Assembly (NCBI RefSeq): GCF_022458865.1
Contig: NZ_JAJNMU010000016.1
Coordinates: forward strand, 171,125 to 235,124
Source: Paenibacillus periandrae
GTDB taxonomy: Bacteria; Bacillota; Bacilli; Paenibacillales; NBRC-103111
Reading direction: 5' to 3'
DNA length: 64,000 nucleotides
The notes under the pieces were generated by a model, which was given only the letters and a program-made list of their open reading frames with translations, was not told where the DNA came from and made no database searches. Position 1 is the stretch's first letter; the number at the start of each line of letters is the position of its first letter. This document shows, piece by piece, positions 55,370 to 63,812 of this stretch. The position numbers and the translations under genes were made by a program.

Positions 55370-56047
55370 TTAAGGACCTGGTACCAAGGTATATGTATTA
55401 ATTTCATTCACATTGGCGACGTTAAAATAAGTTAAATCATTGGGTAGGAACTTAACTGCATATGTGATTCCGCCCCCTTTGTCACTTATACCTTTAATGG
55501 TAATTACACTAGGTACCGGGACACTGAATTCAGCAGGTGTATGGGTCAATATAACGGAATTATGAATAGGCTTGCCATCAACAAAAATCTGCACTTCATC
55601 GTAATCCTGTACGTTAAAGTCCCATATGACCAATTTGGCAGATCCGCCTTGCTTTAACTCATTGACTTTGAAGTCCTTAGCTTGAAGTCCCGGATTTTCT
55701 TCTTTATTGAACAATACAGTACCAGCCGCGACCTGGCTGCTGATTTGATCTTTATTAATCACGTTACTTCCTAAGGTGGGGGTACTCTCATTAAAAGCAT
55801 AATTGATAGTAAGAAAAAGCAATCCAACTCCAAGAAGGATCAGGATTGAATTCAGCCATTTATTAGGTTTTTTGGGGGGTGCAGAAGGGGCGGGGGCAGT
55901 GTCTGGAATTGGGCTGCTCGGAACCAAGGTTTCCTCACTATTTAACTCTTCCTCAAGTGGAACTAGTGGAGCTTGTGAAGAGATACCCGTTCTCTGTTGA
56001 ACGGGTTGAGTGGCCTCTTTACTTCTAACGTTTCTTCTTGGATCCAT
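55370..56047 (-). CDS. single-span membrane protein with C-terminal shared beta domain
   Basis: 225 residues from ATG 56047, eight bases after GGAGG. The cytoplasmic N-terminal part is disordered and Pro-rich (TAPAPSAPPKKPNKW), one span follows (LNSILILLGVGLLFLTINYA), then an extracytoplasmic C-terminal domain of about 125 residues. That domain is shared with the next two proteins: VIWDFNVQDYDEVQIFVDGK, TPAEFSVPVPSVITIKGI, then DKGGGITYAVKF. It resembles bacterial modules in which an Asp-rich strand (WDxxxxDxDxVxIxVDG) precedes a small beta sandwich. Last gene of the AAA+ operon. Function unknown. Confidence 0.75.
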   Translation of the reverse strand: MDPRRNVRSKEATQPVQQRTGISSQAPLVPLEEELNSEETLVPSSPIPDTAPAPSAPPKKPNKWLNSILILLGVGLLFLTINYAFNESTPTLGSNVINKDQISSQVAAGTVLFNKEENPGLQAKDFKVNELKQGGSAKLVIWDFNVQDYDEVQIFVDGKPIHNSVILTHTPAEFSVPVPSVITIKGISDKGGGITYAVKFLPNDLTYFNVANVNEINTYTLVPGP

Positions 56048-56094
56048 TGCAATATCCTCCAATCAAATTTAACCCTATGTGCTATTTTAGCAAT

Positions 56095-57141
56095 TTATGG
56101 TTTAGGCAATAAGGTGTATGTATTCACGCCATTCACAGCAACGATGTTAAAACAAGTCAATCTGGTTTGCGGAAACTTGACTGCGTACGTGAGTCCGCCT
56201 CCTTGATCTTGAATGCCCTTGATGGTAATTACACCAGGAACCGGAACAGTGAAAGCTACAGGCCTATTGGTCAGTACAATTGAATCTTGAATAATTTTTC
56301 CATCCACCAGAATTTGCACAATATCGTGATCCTCTGAGTTAAAGTCCCATATTAACATTCTTGTTGAGACATCCCGTGTTAAGCCAGAAATATTGAAATC
56401 TCTAGCTTGAATACCATTGTTAAATTCTTGATCGAACAATCGAGTGCCAGCCGCTGGTTCTCTGCTGAATTGCTCTTTCATAAGTTTATTGCTGTCTAAT
56501 GGTGTGGGGATATATCTACAAGAAGCAATAAAAAGTAAAAAAAGAAAGATTAGAGCAAACAGGACAAGGTTTTTATGCATCCTACCATGTGGCAGCAATA
56601 TTGTATTAGCAGAGCTGGTAGCTGCTGAAACTGTCCGATTATTTAGCTTTTCATCACGAGTGATCATTGAGCTGATTGGAAATTTATAGTACCAGTAGGA
56701 CATTAAGAGACGTATCAAGACATACGTAATAATTGCAGATAAAACAGCTCCTGCTTTTGAGAGCATCTGATTATCTGCCCACGAGTTCAGGAATTCGAGT
56801 CCAAAGACAGAAGCTATAAGCATTAAAAAACACATTTGAAAAAAAGGAATCAGAACAGGTAGCCCATCATAAATGGTCCGGACCTTCGGAATGACCATAG
56901 AAGCGTAAAATAGTATTCCTATCAAAAAGAGTATGTTAACTGTAAAATTAGCGAGTGGAACCTCCAAGACAAATACTTTAATTGATACAAAAATAAAGTA
57001 TAGGGGTCCAAAAATAACCTTTTCCGGGTAATTACTAAGAATATACTTGATTATCAAAGATAGACTTAAAAGAATAAAGATAAAGATAGGCACTAAGAAG
57101 AGGCCGAAGCCTGCATCAGCATTTTGCTTGGAATTTGTCAT
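56095..57141 (-). CDS. polytopic membrane protein with shared C-terminal beta domain, paralogue 1
   Basis: 348 residues behind GGGGGACAGCAG. About five N-terminal spans (10-32, 45-60, 66-85, 98-116, 130-150), a loop, another span at about 190-207 (NLVLFALIFLFLLFIASCRY), then the C-terminal beta domain (MLIWDFNSEDHDIVQILVDG, FTVPVPGVITIKGI, GGGLTYAVKF, VAVNGVNTYTL). It is a clear tandem paralogue of the next gene upstream (57191-58231); the two align over nearly the full length. No enzyme motif. Expected topology places the beta domain outside the cell. Confidence 0.78.
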   Translation of the reverse strand: MTNSKQNADAGFGLFLVPIFIFILLSLSLIIKYILSNYPEKVIFGPLYFIFVSIKVFVLEVPLANFTVNILFLIGILFYASMVIPKVRTIYDGLPVLIPFFQMCFLMLIASVFGLEFLNSWADNQMLSKAGAVLSAIITYVLIRLLMSYWYYKFPISSMITRDEKLNNRTVSAATSSANTILLPHGRMHKNLVLFALIFLFLLFIASCRYIPTPLDSNKLMKEQFSREPAAGTRLFDQEFNNGIQARDFNISGLTRDVSTRMLIWDFNSEDHDIVQILVDGKIIQDSIVLTNRPVAFTVPVPGVITIKGIQDQGGGLTYAVKFPQTRLTCFNIVAVNGVNTYTLLPKP

Positions 57142-57190
57142 CTGCTGTCCCCCAACATCTTCAATAGAGAAGAGGCGTTTATGTTGCTAC

Positions 57191-58231
57191 CTAAGGTGCA
57201 GGCATCAATGTGTACGTATTCACACCGTTCACAGCAACGATGTTGAAGAAGGTGTATTTGGTTTGCGGAAATTTGACTGCATATGTGAGCCCACCTCCCT
57301 GGTCATGAATGCCTTTAATAGTAATTACGCTTGGAACCGGAACAGTGAAAGCTACAGGTGTATGGGTCAGCACAATTGAATCATGTATAGGCTTTCCATC
57401 CACCAAAATTTGTACTTTATCGTTGTCCTCCAAGTTATAGTCCCATATTAACATTCTTGTAGACACGCTCCTGTTGAGACCTGGAACTTCAAAGTTTTTA
57501 GCTTGAATACCATTTTTTTCTTCTCCATGGAACAATATAGCGCCAGCCGCTGCTTCTCTGCTTATTTGCTCTTTCATCAACTTATTTGTGTCTAAAGCTG
57601 GAGGAATGTTACCAAGAAAAAACATCGTAAGGAAAAAAACAAATATCAGAGCAAACAACACAAGGTTCTTATGCATCGACCCATGGGGAAGCAATGATTG
57701 ACTAGCAGAACCGCCATTTACCCGGATGGCCTGAATATCTTGTTCTTCCTCACGCGTAACCTTGGAGCTGATTGGAAAGCTGTAGTACCAATAAGACATG
57801 AACAGACGCATCAGTACAAATGTCGTAACGGTTAATAAGACAGCTTCTACCTTTGAATAGGTTTGGTTATCTGCCCAAGCGTTTAGGATGTAAAAACCGA
57901 TGATCGAAGCAATAAGCGTAAGAAAGCACATTTGAAGAAAAGGGATCAGGACAGGCAGTTCATCATAAAGGGCCCGGATCTTTGGAATCATCATAGAACC
58001 GTAAAGTATGACTCCTAAGAACAATAGGACGCCATAAGGAAAATTAGAGGCTGGTACCTCCAGTACCAACACTTTAATCGAAGCATAAATAATGTACAAG
58101 GGTCCAAAAAAAATCTCTTTCTTGTAAGTATCAATCATATAAATGAAGAATAATATCGGACTTAAAACAATAATTAAAGGCACCACTAAGCACCCTAAGC
58201 CTGCAGCTGAGCTTGCATTTGAATTTTTCAT
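57191..58231 (-). CDS. polytopic membrane protein with shared C-terminal beta domain, paralogue 2
   Basis: 346 residues. The ATG at 58231 directly follows the stop of the AAA+ gene (58232-58234), with GGAAGG six bases before it inside that gene, so translation is coupled. Same plan as paralogue 1: five spans, charged loop, sixth span (LVLFALIFVFFLTMFFLGNI) and C-terminal domain with MLIWDYNLEDNDKVQILVDG and GGGLTYAVKF. The coupling to the AAA+ protein indicates that they work together, perhaps with the ATPase docking on the cytoplasmic loop between spans five and six. Confidence 0.78.
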   Translation of the reverse strand: MKNSNASSAAGLGCLVVPLIIVLSPILFFIYMIDTYKKEIFFGPLYIIYASIKVLVLEVPASNFPYGVLLFLGVILYGSMMIPKIRALYDELPVLIPFLQMCFLTLIASIIGFYILNAWADNQTYSKVEAVLLTVTTFVLMRLFMSYWYYSFPISSKVTREEEQDIQAIRVNGGSASQSLLPHGSMHKNLVLFALIFVFFLTMFFLGNIPPALDTNKLMKEQISREAAAGAILFHGEEKNGIQAKNFEVPGLNRSVSTRMLIWDYNLEDNDKVQILVDGKPIHDSIVLTHTPVAFTVPVPSVITIKGIHDQGGGLTYAVKFPQTKYTFFNIVAVNGVNTYTLMPAP

Positions 58232-61200
58232 TTATAACCTTCCAACATCTTCATAAATGATAGTAGATAATTCTTCGACCGTTGCCATAGGATTACCGCT
58301 TAGCCTAACAGCGTGATTGCGAATAGCCTTTTCACATATATTTCTAACCAATCGCCCATTTCCGGCTGTGGGATCGCCAATATATTGCAGGAAAAGACCT
58401 AATAATGCCGTATCCGCACCCGCGGCAGCTTGATAGCCTTTGGATTTGAAGATTAAACGGCTGATCTGCAGCATTTCCTCAGGAGCATAATCGGGAAACG
58501 AGATGATGTTCGGAAAGCGCGATTTCAAGCCGGCATTACTGGCAATGAAGTCGTCCATATCCTGCTCATAGCCGGCCAGAATGACGACCAGCCTGTCTCT
58601 GTAATCATCCATTGCTTTAACAAGTGTATCAATGGCTTCTTTGCCAAAGTCATCCTGGCCGCTAGCCAAAGAATAGGCCTCATCAATGAACAATACTCCG
58701 CCTAAAGCCTGGTCGATTACATCCTTTGTTTTTAGTGCAGTTTGTCCCAAATACCCGGCTACAAGGCCTGAACGATCCGTTTCAACAACGGAATCGGATT
58801 TAACTGCTCCCAGCTCCTTGAGCCGTTTGGCGATTATACGCGCGATTTTGGTTTTACCTGTTCCTGGATTACCCTTGAAAATCATATGCAGCGTTTGCGT
58901 TCCTTCTACAGGCAAGCCCATTGCTTTGCGGCGATTACCCATTTCAATCTGCGCAGAGATTCCTTTTACAAAATCTTTAACCTCAATTAATCCAATCACT
59001 TCCTCAAGCTCGTGCAGCGCATTATGATTCTCTCGTTTGTCGGAAGCGGGGATAATATTGAAATCCGCCTTATTGAGAAGGTTAAGCTGGTGCACAGGCA
59101 GGTCTGGTTGATCAGCGATACGAATCGATTGGTTGCGGATCGCTTCCTCCAGTGTGTTCCGAGCCAATCGGCCGTTGCCGCTGTCGTTTTTGCCGGGAAT
59201 CTGTTTTTTCTCATAATAAGCCATAAGCCCCTCGCGAATATCCGTTTCTATGGTGAAGCCGCGAGACTCTGCCATTTTCAAAGTGATCTGTTCCAACTGC
59301 TCGGCGGTATAGTCAGGAAACTCGATCATCAATGGAAAGCGGGAGGACAAGCCTGGATTTATTTTTAGGAAGCTCCTCATTTCTGCTGTATAGCCCGCCA
59401 AAATGACGATCAAATTGTCTTTGTGCAGCTCGATCAATCTGACTAAAGTATCTACGGCTTCCTTGCCAAATCCGCCACCCTTGATACCTTCCTCAGCGAG
59501 GGCATACGCCTCGTCAATGAATAGAACACCGCCCAAAGCTGACTCTACCAGCTCCTTGGTCTTGGTTGCGGTCTGACCCATATATTCAGCGACCAAATGG
59601 GAGCGGTCGACCTCAACAAGATGTCCCATCTTCAATATTCCCATCGACTTCATCATCTGTGCAATCAGGCGGGCGATGGTCGTTTTGCCGGTTCCCGGAT
59701 TTCCAGAAAAGACCATATTCAGACTTTGGTTGGTGTCGACGATAATCCCGGCTTCCTGTCGACGATGGTTGACGATAATTTGCTTCTCCAAGGTTCGAAT
59801 GAATGTCTTCACATTGTCCAGTCCGATAATGCCAACCAATGCTGTTTCAATATTAAAGGCTTCTTTTTGACCCAAGCCAAAATCCTCAAGAACAAGGAGC
59901 TTCCAATCCACAGCTGCAGCTTGCTCTTGTTTGCTCAGTCGTACCGATTGCTTGCGGATCGCTTCCTCCAGCAGGTTTCTCACCAAACGGCCATTGCCGC
60001 TGTCGTTTCTGCCGGGAATTTGCTTGGTCTTGAATAGCTCAAGCATACGAGGGCCGGCGCTCGGATCAATCTGATAATCGCGGCTTAAAGCGGTCCGTTC
60101 CATAATTTCCAGCATATCATCAGGTGTGTAGTCTGGAAATTCTACGATAAAAGGAAAGCGGGAACGCAGCCCGGGGTTTGCTTTCAGAAAGGTTTCCATC
60201 TCATTCGTATAGCCTGCAAGCACGACAACCATATTCTCACGATTGTCCTCCATGCCTTTGACGAGAGTGTCGATCGCTTCAAGGCCAAAGATATCATTGC
60301 GGCTCCGAGCTAATGTGTAAGCCTCATCAATAAACAAGACGCCGCCCAGGGCCGCTTCAATTTGTGCAGATGTTTTGGGTGCGGTTGATCCGATATATTC
60401 GCCAACCAGGTCCTGCCTTGTTACCTCAATGAGCTGCCCTTGACCTAATAATCCCAATGCTTTCAAAATACGCGAAACAAGTCTGGCTACAGTTGTTTTA
60501 CCCGTGCCCGGATTACCGGAGAACACCATATGAAGCGACATCGCCGTGTTTTTTTGTCCCGCTTGCTCGCGTTTTTTCTGTGCGTTAACGGTCTCGAGCA
60601 GCTCGTGGATAAAGTCCTTGACCTGACGCAAGCCTGTTAGCCTATCCAGCTCCAGCATAATATCCTCAAGCGTCTCTTCCTTAATAATCGACATGCGTTT
60701 AAGGACAAAGCTTTGAGTAGACGCAGCCACTACGATCTCCTGATCAACACAACGTATGGTTACTTGCTCATTGGCCTGGAGCTCGCCCTTGGAACGCAGA
60801 TCGAGAATACGATCCACAAATTCCTTTTGACTCCACTCATCGATAGCCTGTCCATAACGCTTACTTTCCACAAAGATTTCCGCAAGCCGATGAAACACAT
60901 TCTCTTCATAGGAGATATTCAGCTGGGTTTGATAGGCTAGTGTTGAAGCAGCCCTAGTGAATTTCTGCTGGACGAGCCGCTCAACCGTTTCCACATTTAA
61001 TGGTGCAGATATGGCGTAGGATCGTATACTCTTGAGAATAACTGGTGGAATTTGTGAGGCTATAACGGCTGGCAGTGCAGTATATACATGCTTTTCCTTG
61101 ACCCACTGATCCATTTCAAAAATGATAAAATAATCGCCAGCATTTACTTGGGTGCCTTCAGGTGTTCGGAAGCTGCCTGTGCTGATCAACTGGGAGATGT

Positions 61201-61852
61201 AGTTCAGAACCTCAGAATGCGCGTTCTTCATGCCGGTAAAGCAGACCGTTCCCATGCCATCCTGGAAGGTAGCTGAGCAGTCGACAATAAAGTTGCTTTT
61301 GACATCCACCTCGCTATAGCGGCTTAAATCGAATTCGTAGTAACGTTTATAGGAAGTTAGATTTTTTTTATTTAGTAATTGGATAAGCAAGCCGAGAGAC
61401 GTCTTTTTGCCTGTTCCGGCAGGGCCGGAGATGAGGATAACATTTTTGACCTTCCCTTTTTCATTGGCAAAAAAAGCTTTCTTAAAAGCAGCTGCAAGCT
61501 GCTCGATATAGCTGTGCTGTGCCCATATTCTCTCATTGAGTTCCCTGATGATGTCGGCAAATTTGTCATCCAACTCCAGGGGAGACTGATCAATCCCTAT
61601 CTGCTTCACTCCTCGCTTTACATCGGCCAATACCTCGCGGACTGGAGAAGCAGAATTGGGACCGAGTGGAGCTGTACCAGGAAGCGATGTGGAACTATGA
61701 GTCACAGTGGAGGGGGGACTATCGTCCTGTCCACGGTTCGTACTGGATAAATTTGCAGAGCTTCTCATACGAGCCGCTGCTTTGTGTTCTTTCATAAAGT
61801 CAATCAATTGGATTTCAGGAAAAACAATCCTTATCCATTTTTTAAAACTCAT
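58232..61852 (-). CDS. giant four-module AAA+ ATPase (one Clp-like, three CbbX/SpoVK-like)
   Basis: 1206 residues. Residues 1-25 may form an amphipathic helix, 40-75 is a Ser/Pro-rich linker. Module 1 (about 100-350): Walker A GPAGTGKKTS at 143-152 and Clp/HSP100 D2-like sequence EFDLSRYSEVDVKSNFIVDC and FTGMKNAHSEVLNYISQLIS, in which the Walker B acidic pair is replaced, so it probably does not hydrolyse ATP. Modules 2-4 are CbbX/SpoVK-like with GNPGTGKT at 446, 717 and 994, GGVLFIDEAY at about 503, 774 and 1051, and an arginine finger in LxSRFPxxxxFPDY. Each of modules 2 and 3 ends in a GNDSGNGRLxRN-type sensor-2 region. First gene of an operon with three membrane proteins. A remodelling or unfolding motor for an envelope complex is inferred. 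CbbX relatives activate Rubisco and EccA serves type VII secretion; neither Rubisco nor WXG100 genes are here. Confidence 0.88.
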   Translation of the reverse strand: MSFKKWIRIVFPEIQLIDFMKEHKAAARMRSSANLSSTNRGQDDSPPSTVTHSSTSLPGTAPLGPNSASPVREVLADVKRGVKQIGIDQSPLELDDKFADIIRELNERIWAQHSYIEQLAAAFKKAFFANEKGKVKNVILISGPAGTGKKTSLGLLIQLLNKKNLTSYKRYYEFDLSRYSEVDVKSNFIVDCSATFQDGMGTVCFTGMKNAHSEVLNYISQLISTGSFRTPEGTQVNAGDYFIIFEMDQWVKEKHVYTALPAVIASQIPPVILKSIRSYAISAPLNVETVERLVQQKFTRAASTLAYQTQLNISYEENVFHRLAEIFVESKRYGQAIDEWSQKEFVDRILDLRSKGELQANEQVTIRCVDQEIVVAASTQSFVLKRMSIIKEETLEDIMLELDRLTGLRQVKDFIHELLETVNAQKKREQAGQKNTAMSLHMVFSGNPGTGKTTVARLVSRILKALGLLGQGQLIEVTRQDLVGEYIGSTAPKTSAQIEAALGGVLFIDEAYTLARSRNDIFGLEAIDTLVKGMEDNRENMVVVLAGYTNEMETFLKANPGLRSRFPFIVEFPDYTPDDMLEIMERTALSRDYQIDPSAGPRMLELFKTKQIPGRNDSGNGRLVRNLLEEAIRKQSVRLSKQEQAAAVDWKLLVLEDFGLGQKEAFNIETALVGIIGLDNVKTFIRTLEKQIIVNHRRQEAGIIVDTNQSLNMVFSGNPGTGKTTIARLIAQMMKSMGILKMGHLVEVDRSHLVAEYMGQTATKTKELVESALGGVLFIDEAYALAEEGIKGGGFGKEAVDTLVRLIELHKDNLIVILAGYTAEMRSFLKINPGLSSRFPLMIEFPDYTAEQLEQITLKMAESRGFTIETDIREGLMAYYEKKQIPGKNDSGNGRLARNTLEEAIRNQSIRIADQPDLPVHQLNLLNKADFNIIPASDKRENHNALHELEEVIGLIEVKDFVKGISAQIEMGNRRKAMGLPVEGTQTLHMIFKGNPGTGKTKIARIIAKRLKELGAVKSDSVVETDRSGLVAGYLGQTALKTKDVIDQALGGVLFIDEAYSLASGQDDFGKEAIDTLVKAMDDYRDRLVVILAGYEQDMDDFIASNAGLKSRFPNIISFPDYAPEEMLQISRLIFKSKGYQAAAGADTALLGLFLQYIGDPTAGNGRLVRNICEKAIRNHAVRLSGNPMATVEELSTIIYEDVGRL

Positions 61853-62187
61853 TCAGCTGCCCTCCAACCCAACTCGAAACCTATCGAATTATGTATAATT
61901 AATAGTAAAGATATTCCACATTACACAATTGATTTCCTGCTGTTAAGAGATTTTTGGGTTTATTCCCTTAGAGAGATGACTTGGACTAACCCGGATTTTG
62001 ACCTAGAAGCTGAGATTCCTCAAAGCACATGGAAATCAGCTTCTTTAATATTGTTAAACGCATGATACATGGCGAAATTCTAAGAAAACGTGAAAAAATA
62101 AGAGAAAAGTGTTCTCCATTGAGGGGATTATCAATTGGAACTTTAAAGCTTCGTATCGTACTATAAGTAAAAAAGGAGGGAGAAAGC
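61853..62187. other. divergent promoter region
   Basis: About 335 bases between the AAA+ operon and the plus-strand winged-helix-like gene. No gene. Promoters for both directions must lie here; I could not pick clear boxes. Confidence 0.35.
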
Positions 62188-62427
62188 ATGAGCACGACTC
62201 CACTGCAACAATCGGTATTATTGGCATTAACCACGGAATGGCAGACACCAGAGCAGATCGTTGGTCAGCTTCCGAAAGATTCGGGGAATCTATCCGACGT
62301 AAATCAGTCGCTCAAACACCTTTTACGTGAAGGATTGGTGCAGGCGACTCCTGTTGTTTTCGGTCTGTATCGATTAACTGCACTTGGCGCAACCATCAAG
62401 GCGACGGAATTGCGTGAGAACACATAG
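62188..62427 (+). CDS. small winged-helix-like protein
   Basis: 79 residues behind AAAGGAGGGAG. Sequence pattern of a lone winged helix: LQQSVLLALTTEWQTPEQIV, then LSDVNQSLKHLLREGLVQAT and a wing (VVFGLYRLTALGATIKA). No dimerisation or ligand domain, as in small MarR/PadR-like or phage regulators. Divergent from the AAA+ operon, so it is a candidate regulator of it; this is inference from position only. Confidence 0.65.
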   Translation: MSTTPLQQSVLLALTTEWQTPEQIVGQLPKDSGNLSDVNQSLKHLLREGLVQATPVVFGLYRLTALGATIKATELRENT

Positions 62428-62439
62428 AGTGGCTTTTTG

Positions 62440-62525
62440 ATTCCATACATCCATCCAAAGCACAAAGATTCTTCGACTGCGTCCAAATATAGCAACTTAT
62501 CTGGATTTGGCTTCATACTAACGAC
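62440..62525 (-). pseudogene. YdeI-like N-terminal remnant
   Basis: Minus strand reads MKPNPDKLLYLDAVEESLCF, then GWMYGIKKP, matching the DAVEEALCFGWIDG region of YdeI/OmpD-associated family proteins. Only about 30 codons. Confidence 0.4.
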
Positions 62526-63035
62526 TACCAACAAGATTTTTCATTTTCCTGCAGCCAAATCCTCAAATCTTCTCTCGATTGTAGATTTTCAATTTCCATA
62601 GCATAAATACAGTCTCCTTTCTAAGTGTGGAGGGACCAATAGCAGGAAGCTGCACTGGATGTCATCGAATACTTTATCGACATCAGAGATTAAAAAGGAT
62701 TCCTTAGGCTCCTGGTACTATAAAAGTGAATAGTCGTTCAGGGTAGATGCATAGCCCAACTGATGCAACATTGTAGAAATATTGCCTCGTTGGCAGCTGC
62801 CATGGTTAACCACTTGAAGCACAATTTCTGATAATCGTGTGGCGCGTGTTCGGGCGTACAGGTTATCGAGCACAATGGGTTTGTTTCAAATCGTCTTGGC
62901 TTTGGAACCATGCTCGGTATTGCTCCCCTAAACTCTCCTGATATCAGTCTGTCATACTATTCACTGGACATCGGTAAAGGACATCGGTAACATTCAGGGC
63001 GGATTCTCATATGCTGATCCGAGGAGGGATCACCA
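62526..63035. other. intergenic region with remnants
   Basis: About 500 bases holding the DinB scrap (62718-62840) and no intact gene. Confidence 0.4.
62718..62840 (-). pseudogene. DinB-family C-terminal remnant
   Basis: Minus strand reads LSEIVLQVVNHGSCQRGNIS, then TMLHQLGYASTLNDYSLL and stop at 62718. This matches the last helix of DinB-type four-helix proteins (VNHxTYHRGQxxxxLRxxG), with the metal-ligand His of HRG replaced (CQRG). Rest of the gene lost. Confidence 0.55.
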
Positions 63036-63254
63036 GTGCCCTGGCAGCAGAAAGCCATGTCTTTGATCGGCCGACCGGTAGGCGTTTCCTTAGCAACCGG
63101 CCAAGGGATTTCCGGCATTTTATGCGGAATGAATCATGGCCAAATTTTTGTACTTCAATATATGTACCACTCCCAATTTGCAACCATGCACTATACTTTT
63201 GCACAGGTTCAGGACATTCATCCTTTTCCGTCCTGCTATACGCACTCTACATGA
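63036..63254 (+). CDS. small LSm-like (DUF2642-type) protein
   Basis: 72 residues from GTG 63036, close behind GAGGAGGGAT. Beta-strand-rich: MSLIGRPVGVSLATGQGISG, ILCGMNHGQIFVLQYMYHSQ and VQDIHPFPSC. The pattern of a conserved Gly-Gln-Gly turn and a QDIxPFP end recalls short Bacillus proteins of DUF2642/LSm-like type found near spore-coat genes. Family call is tentative. Terminator-like hairpins follow. Confidence 0.55.
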   Translation: MPWQQKAMSLIGRPVGVSLATGQGISGILCGMNHGQIFVLQYMYHSQFATMHYTFAQVQDIHPFPSCYTHST

Positions 63255-63264
63255 TATTTAAACG

Positions 63265-63300
63265 AAAGCGCCTTCTATATCCTAAAAGGCAGACGCTTTA
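63265..63300 (+). terminator. imperfect hairpin after the LSm-like gene
   Basis: AAAGCGCCTT ... AAGGCAGACGCTTT with an internal bulge, followed by ATTAAATT. Weak on its own, but a second hairpin follows at 63318-63355. Confidence 0.45.
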
Positions 63301-63317
63301 TTAAATTAGGAAGCTTG

Positions 63318-63355
63318 AAAGGTCTGATTCCGGAATTTACCAGGCTCAGACCTTT
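63318..63355 (+). terminator. hairpin, possible second terminator
   Basis: AAAGGTCTGA, an 18-base loop, TCAGACCTTT (ten perfect pairs) followed by TAGTTTGCTTT. Confidence 0.5.
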
Positions 63356-63459
63356 TAGTTTGCTTTAATTTGTTCCGCATCGCGGTCAGATTGCGCCGCA
63401 TCAAGCTCCATAACGAATCAGATTATATTGTATACTTTAGTTAATTAATAAACCTGTTG

Positions 63460-63812
63460 TTATTGAGCAGTACCAAACTTGCGGGAGGTTATTCGATACG
63501 TTGTAGGTGACATCCCTTTTCTGGCTGTAAACTGTTTGATAAAGTACGTGTCATACTCGAATCCCGTGGAAAGTGCAATTTCATTAAGATTCATATCGGT
63601 ATGTGTCAAAAGGTCACTCGCAACCTTCAAAGATGTGTAAGCAAGTAACCAAATGCTGTTTTTCCACATCTCTCCTGAAACAATTTATTCAGAGTCACAC
63701 GGTTCAAATGAGCACAATGCGTCAAATCGTTTAAAGAAATCTTTCGCGAGTAATGGCTCAATCTCAAAATCAGTGCTTGATCATTTAGCTTGAAAGACGA
63801 AGTCGATTGCAT
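63460..63812 (-). pseudogene. AraC-family regulator DNA-binding domain, frameshifted
   Basis: From 63812 the minus strand reads ISLNDLTHCAHLNRVTLNKL, FQERCGKTAFGYLLTH. It then needs a one-base shift near 63630 to continue as LKVASDLLTHTDMNLNEIAL, STGFEYDTYFIKQFTARKGM and SPTTYR. Together this is a complete AraC double helix-turn-helix. The sensor domain upstream is missing; the ISL3 gene abuts it. Truncated at the 5' side and frameshifted, so inactive. Confidence 0.75.

Noticed and set aside
58232..61852. Type VII secretion EccA or Rubisco activase CbbX assignment for the AAA+ protein
   Set aside because: No WXG100, EccB/C/D/E or Rubisco genes are nearby, and the four-module length does not fit either family.
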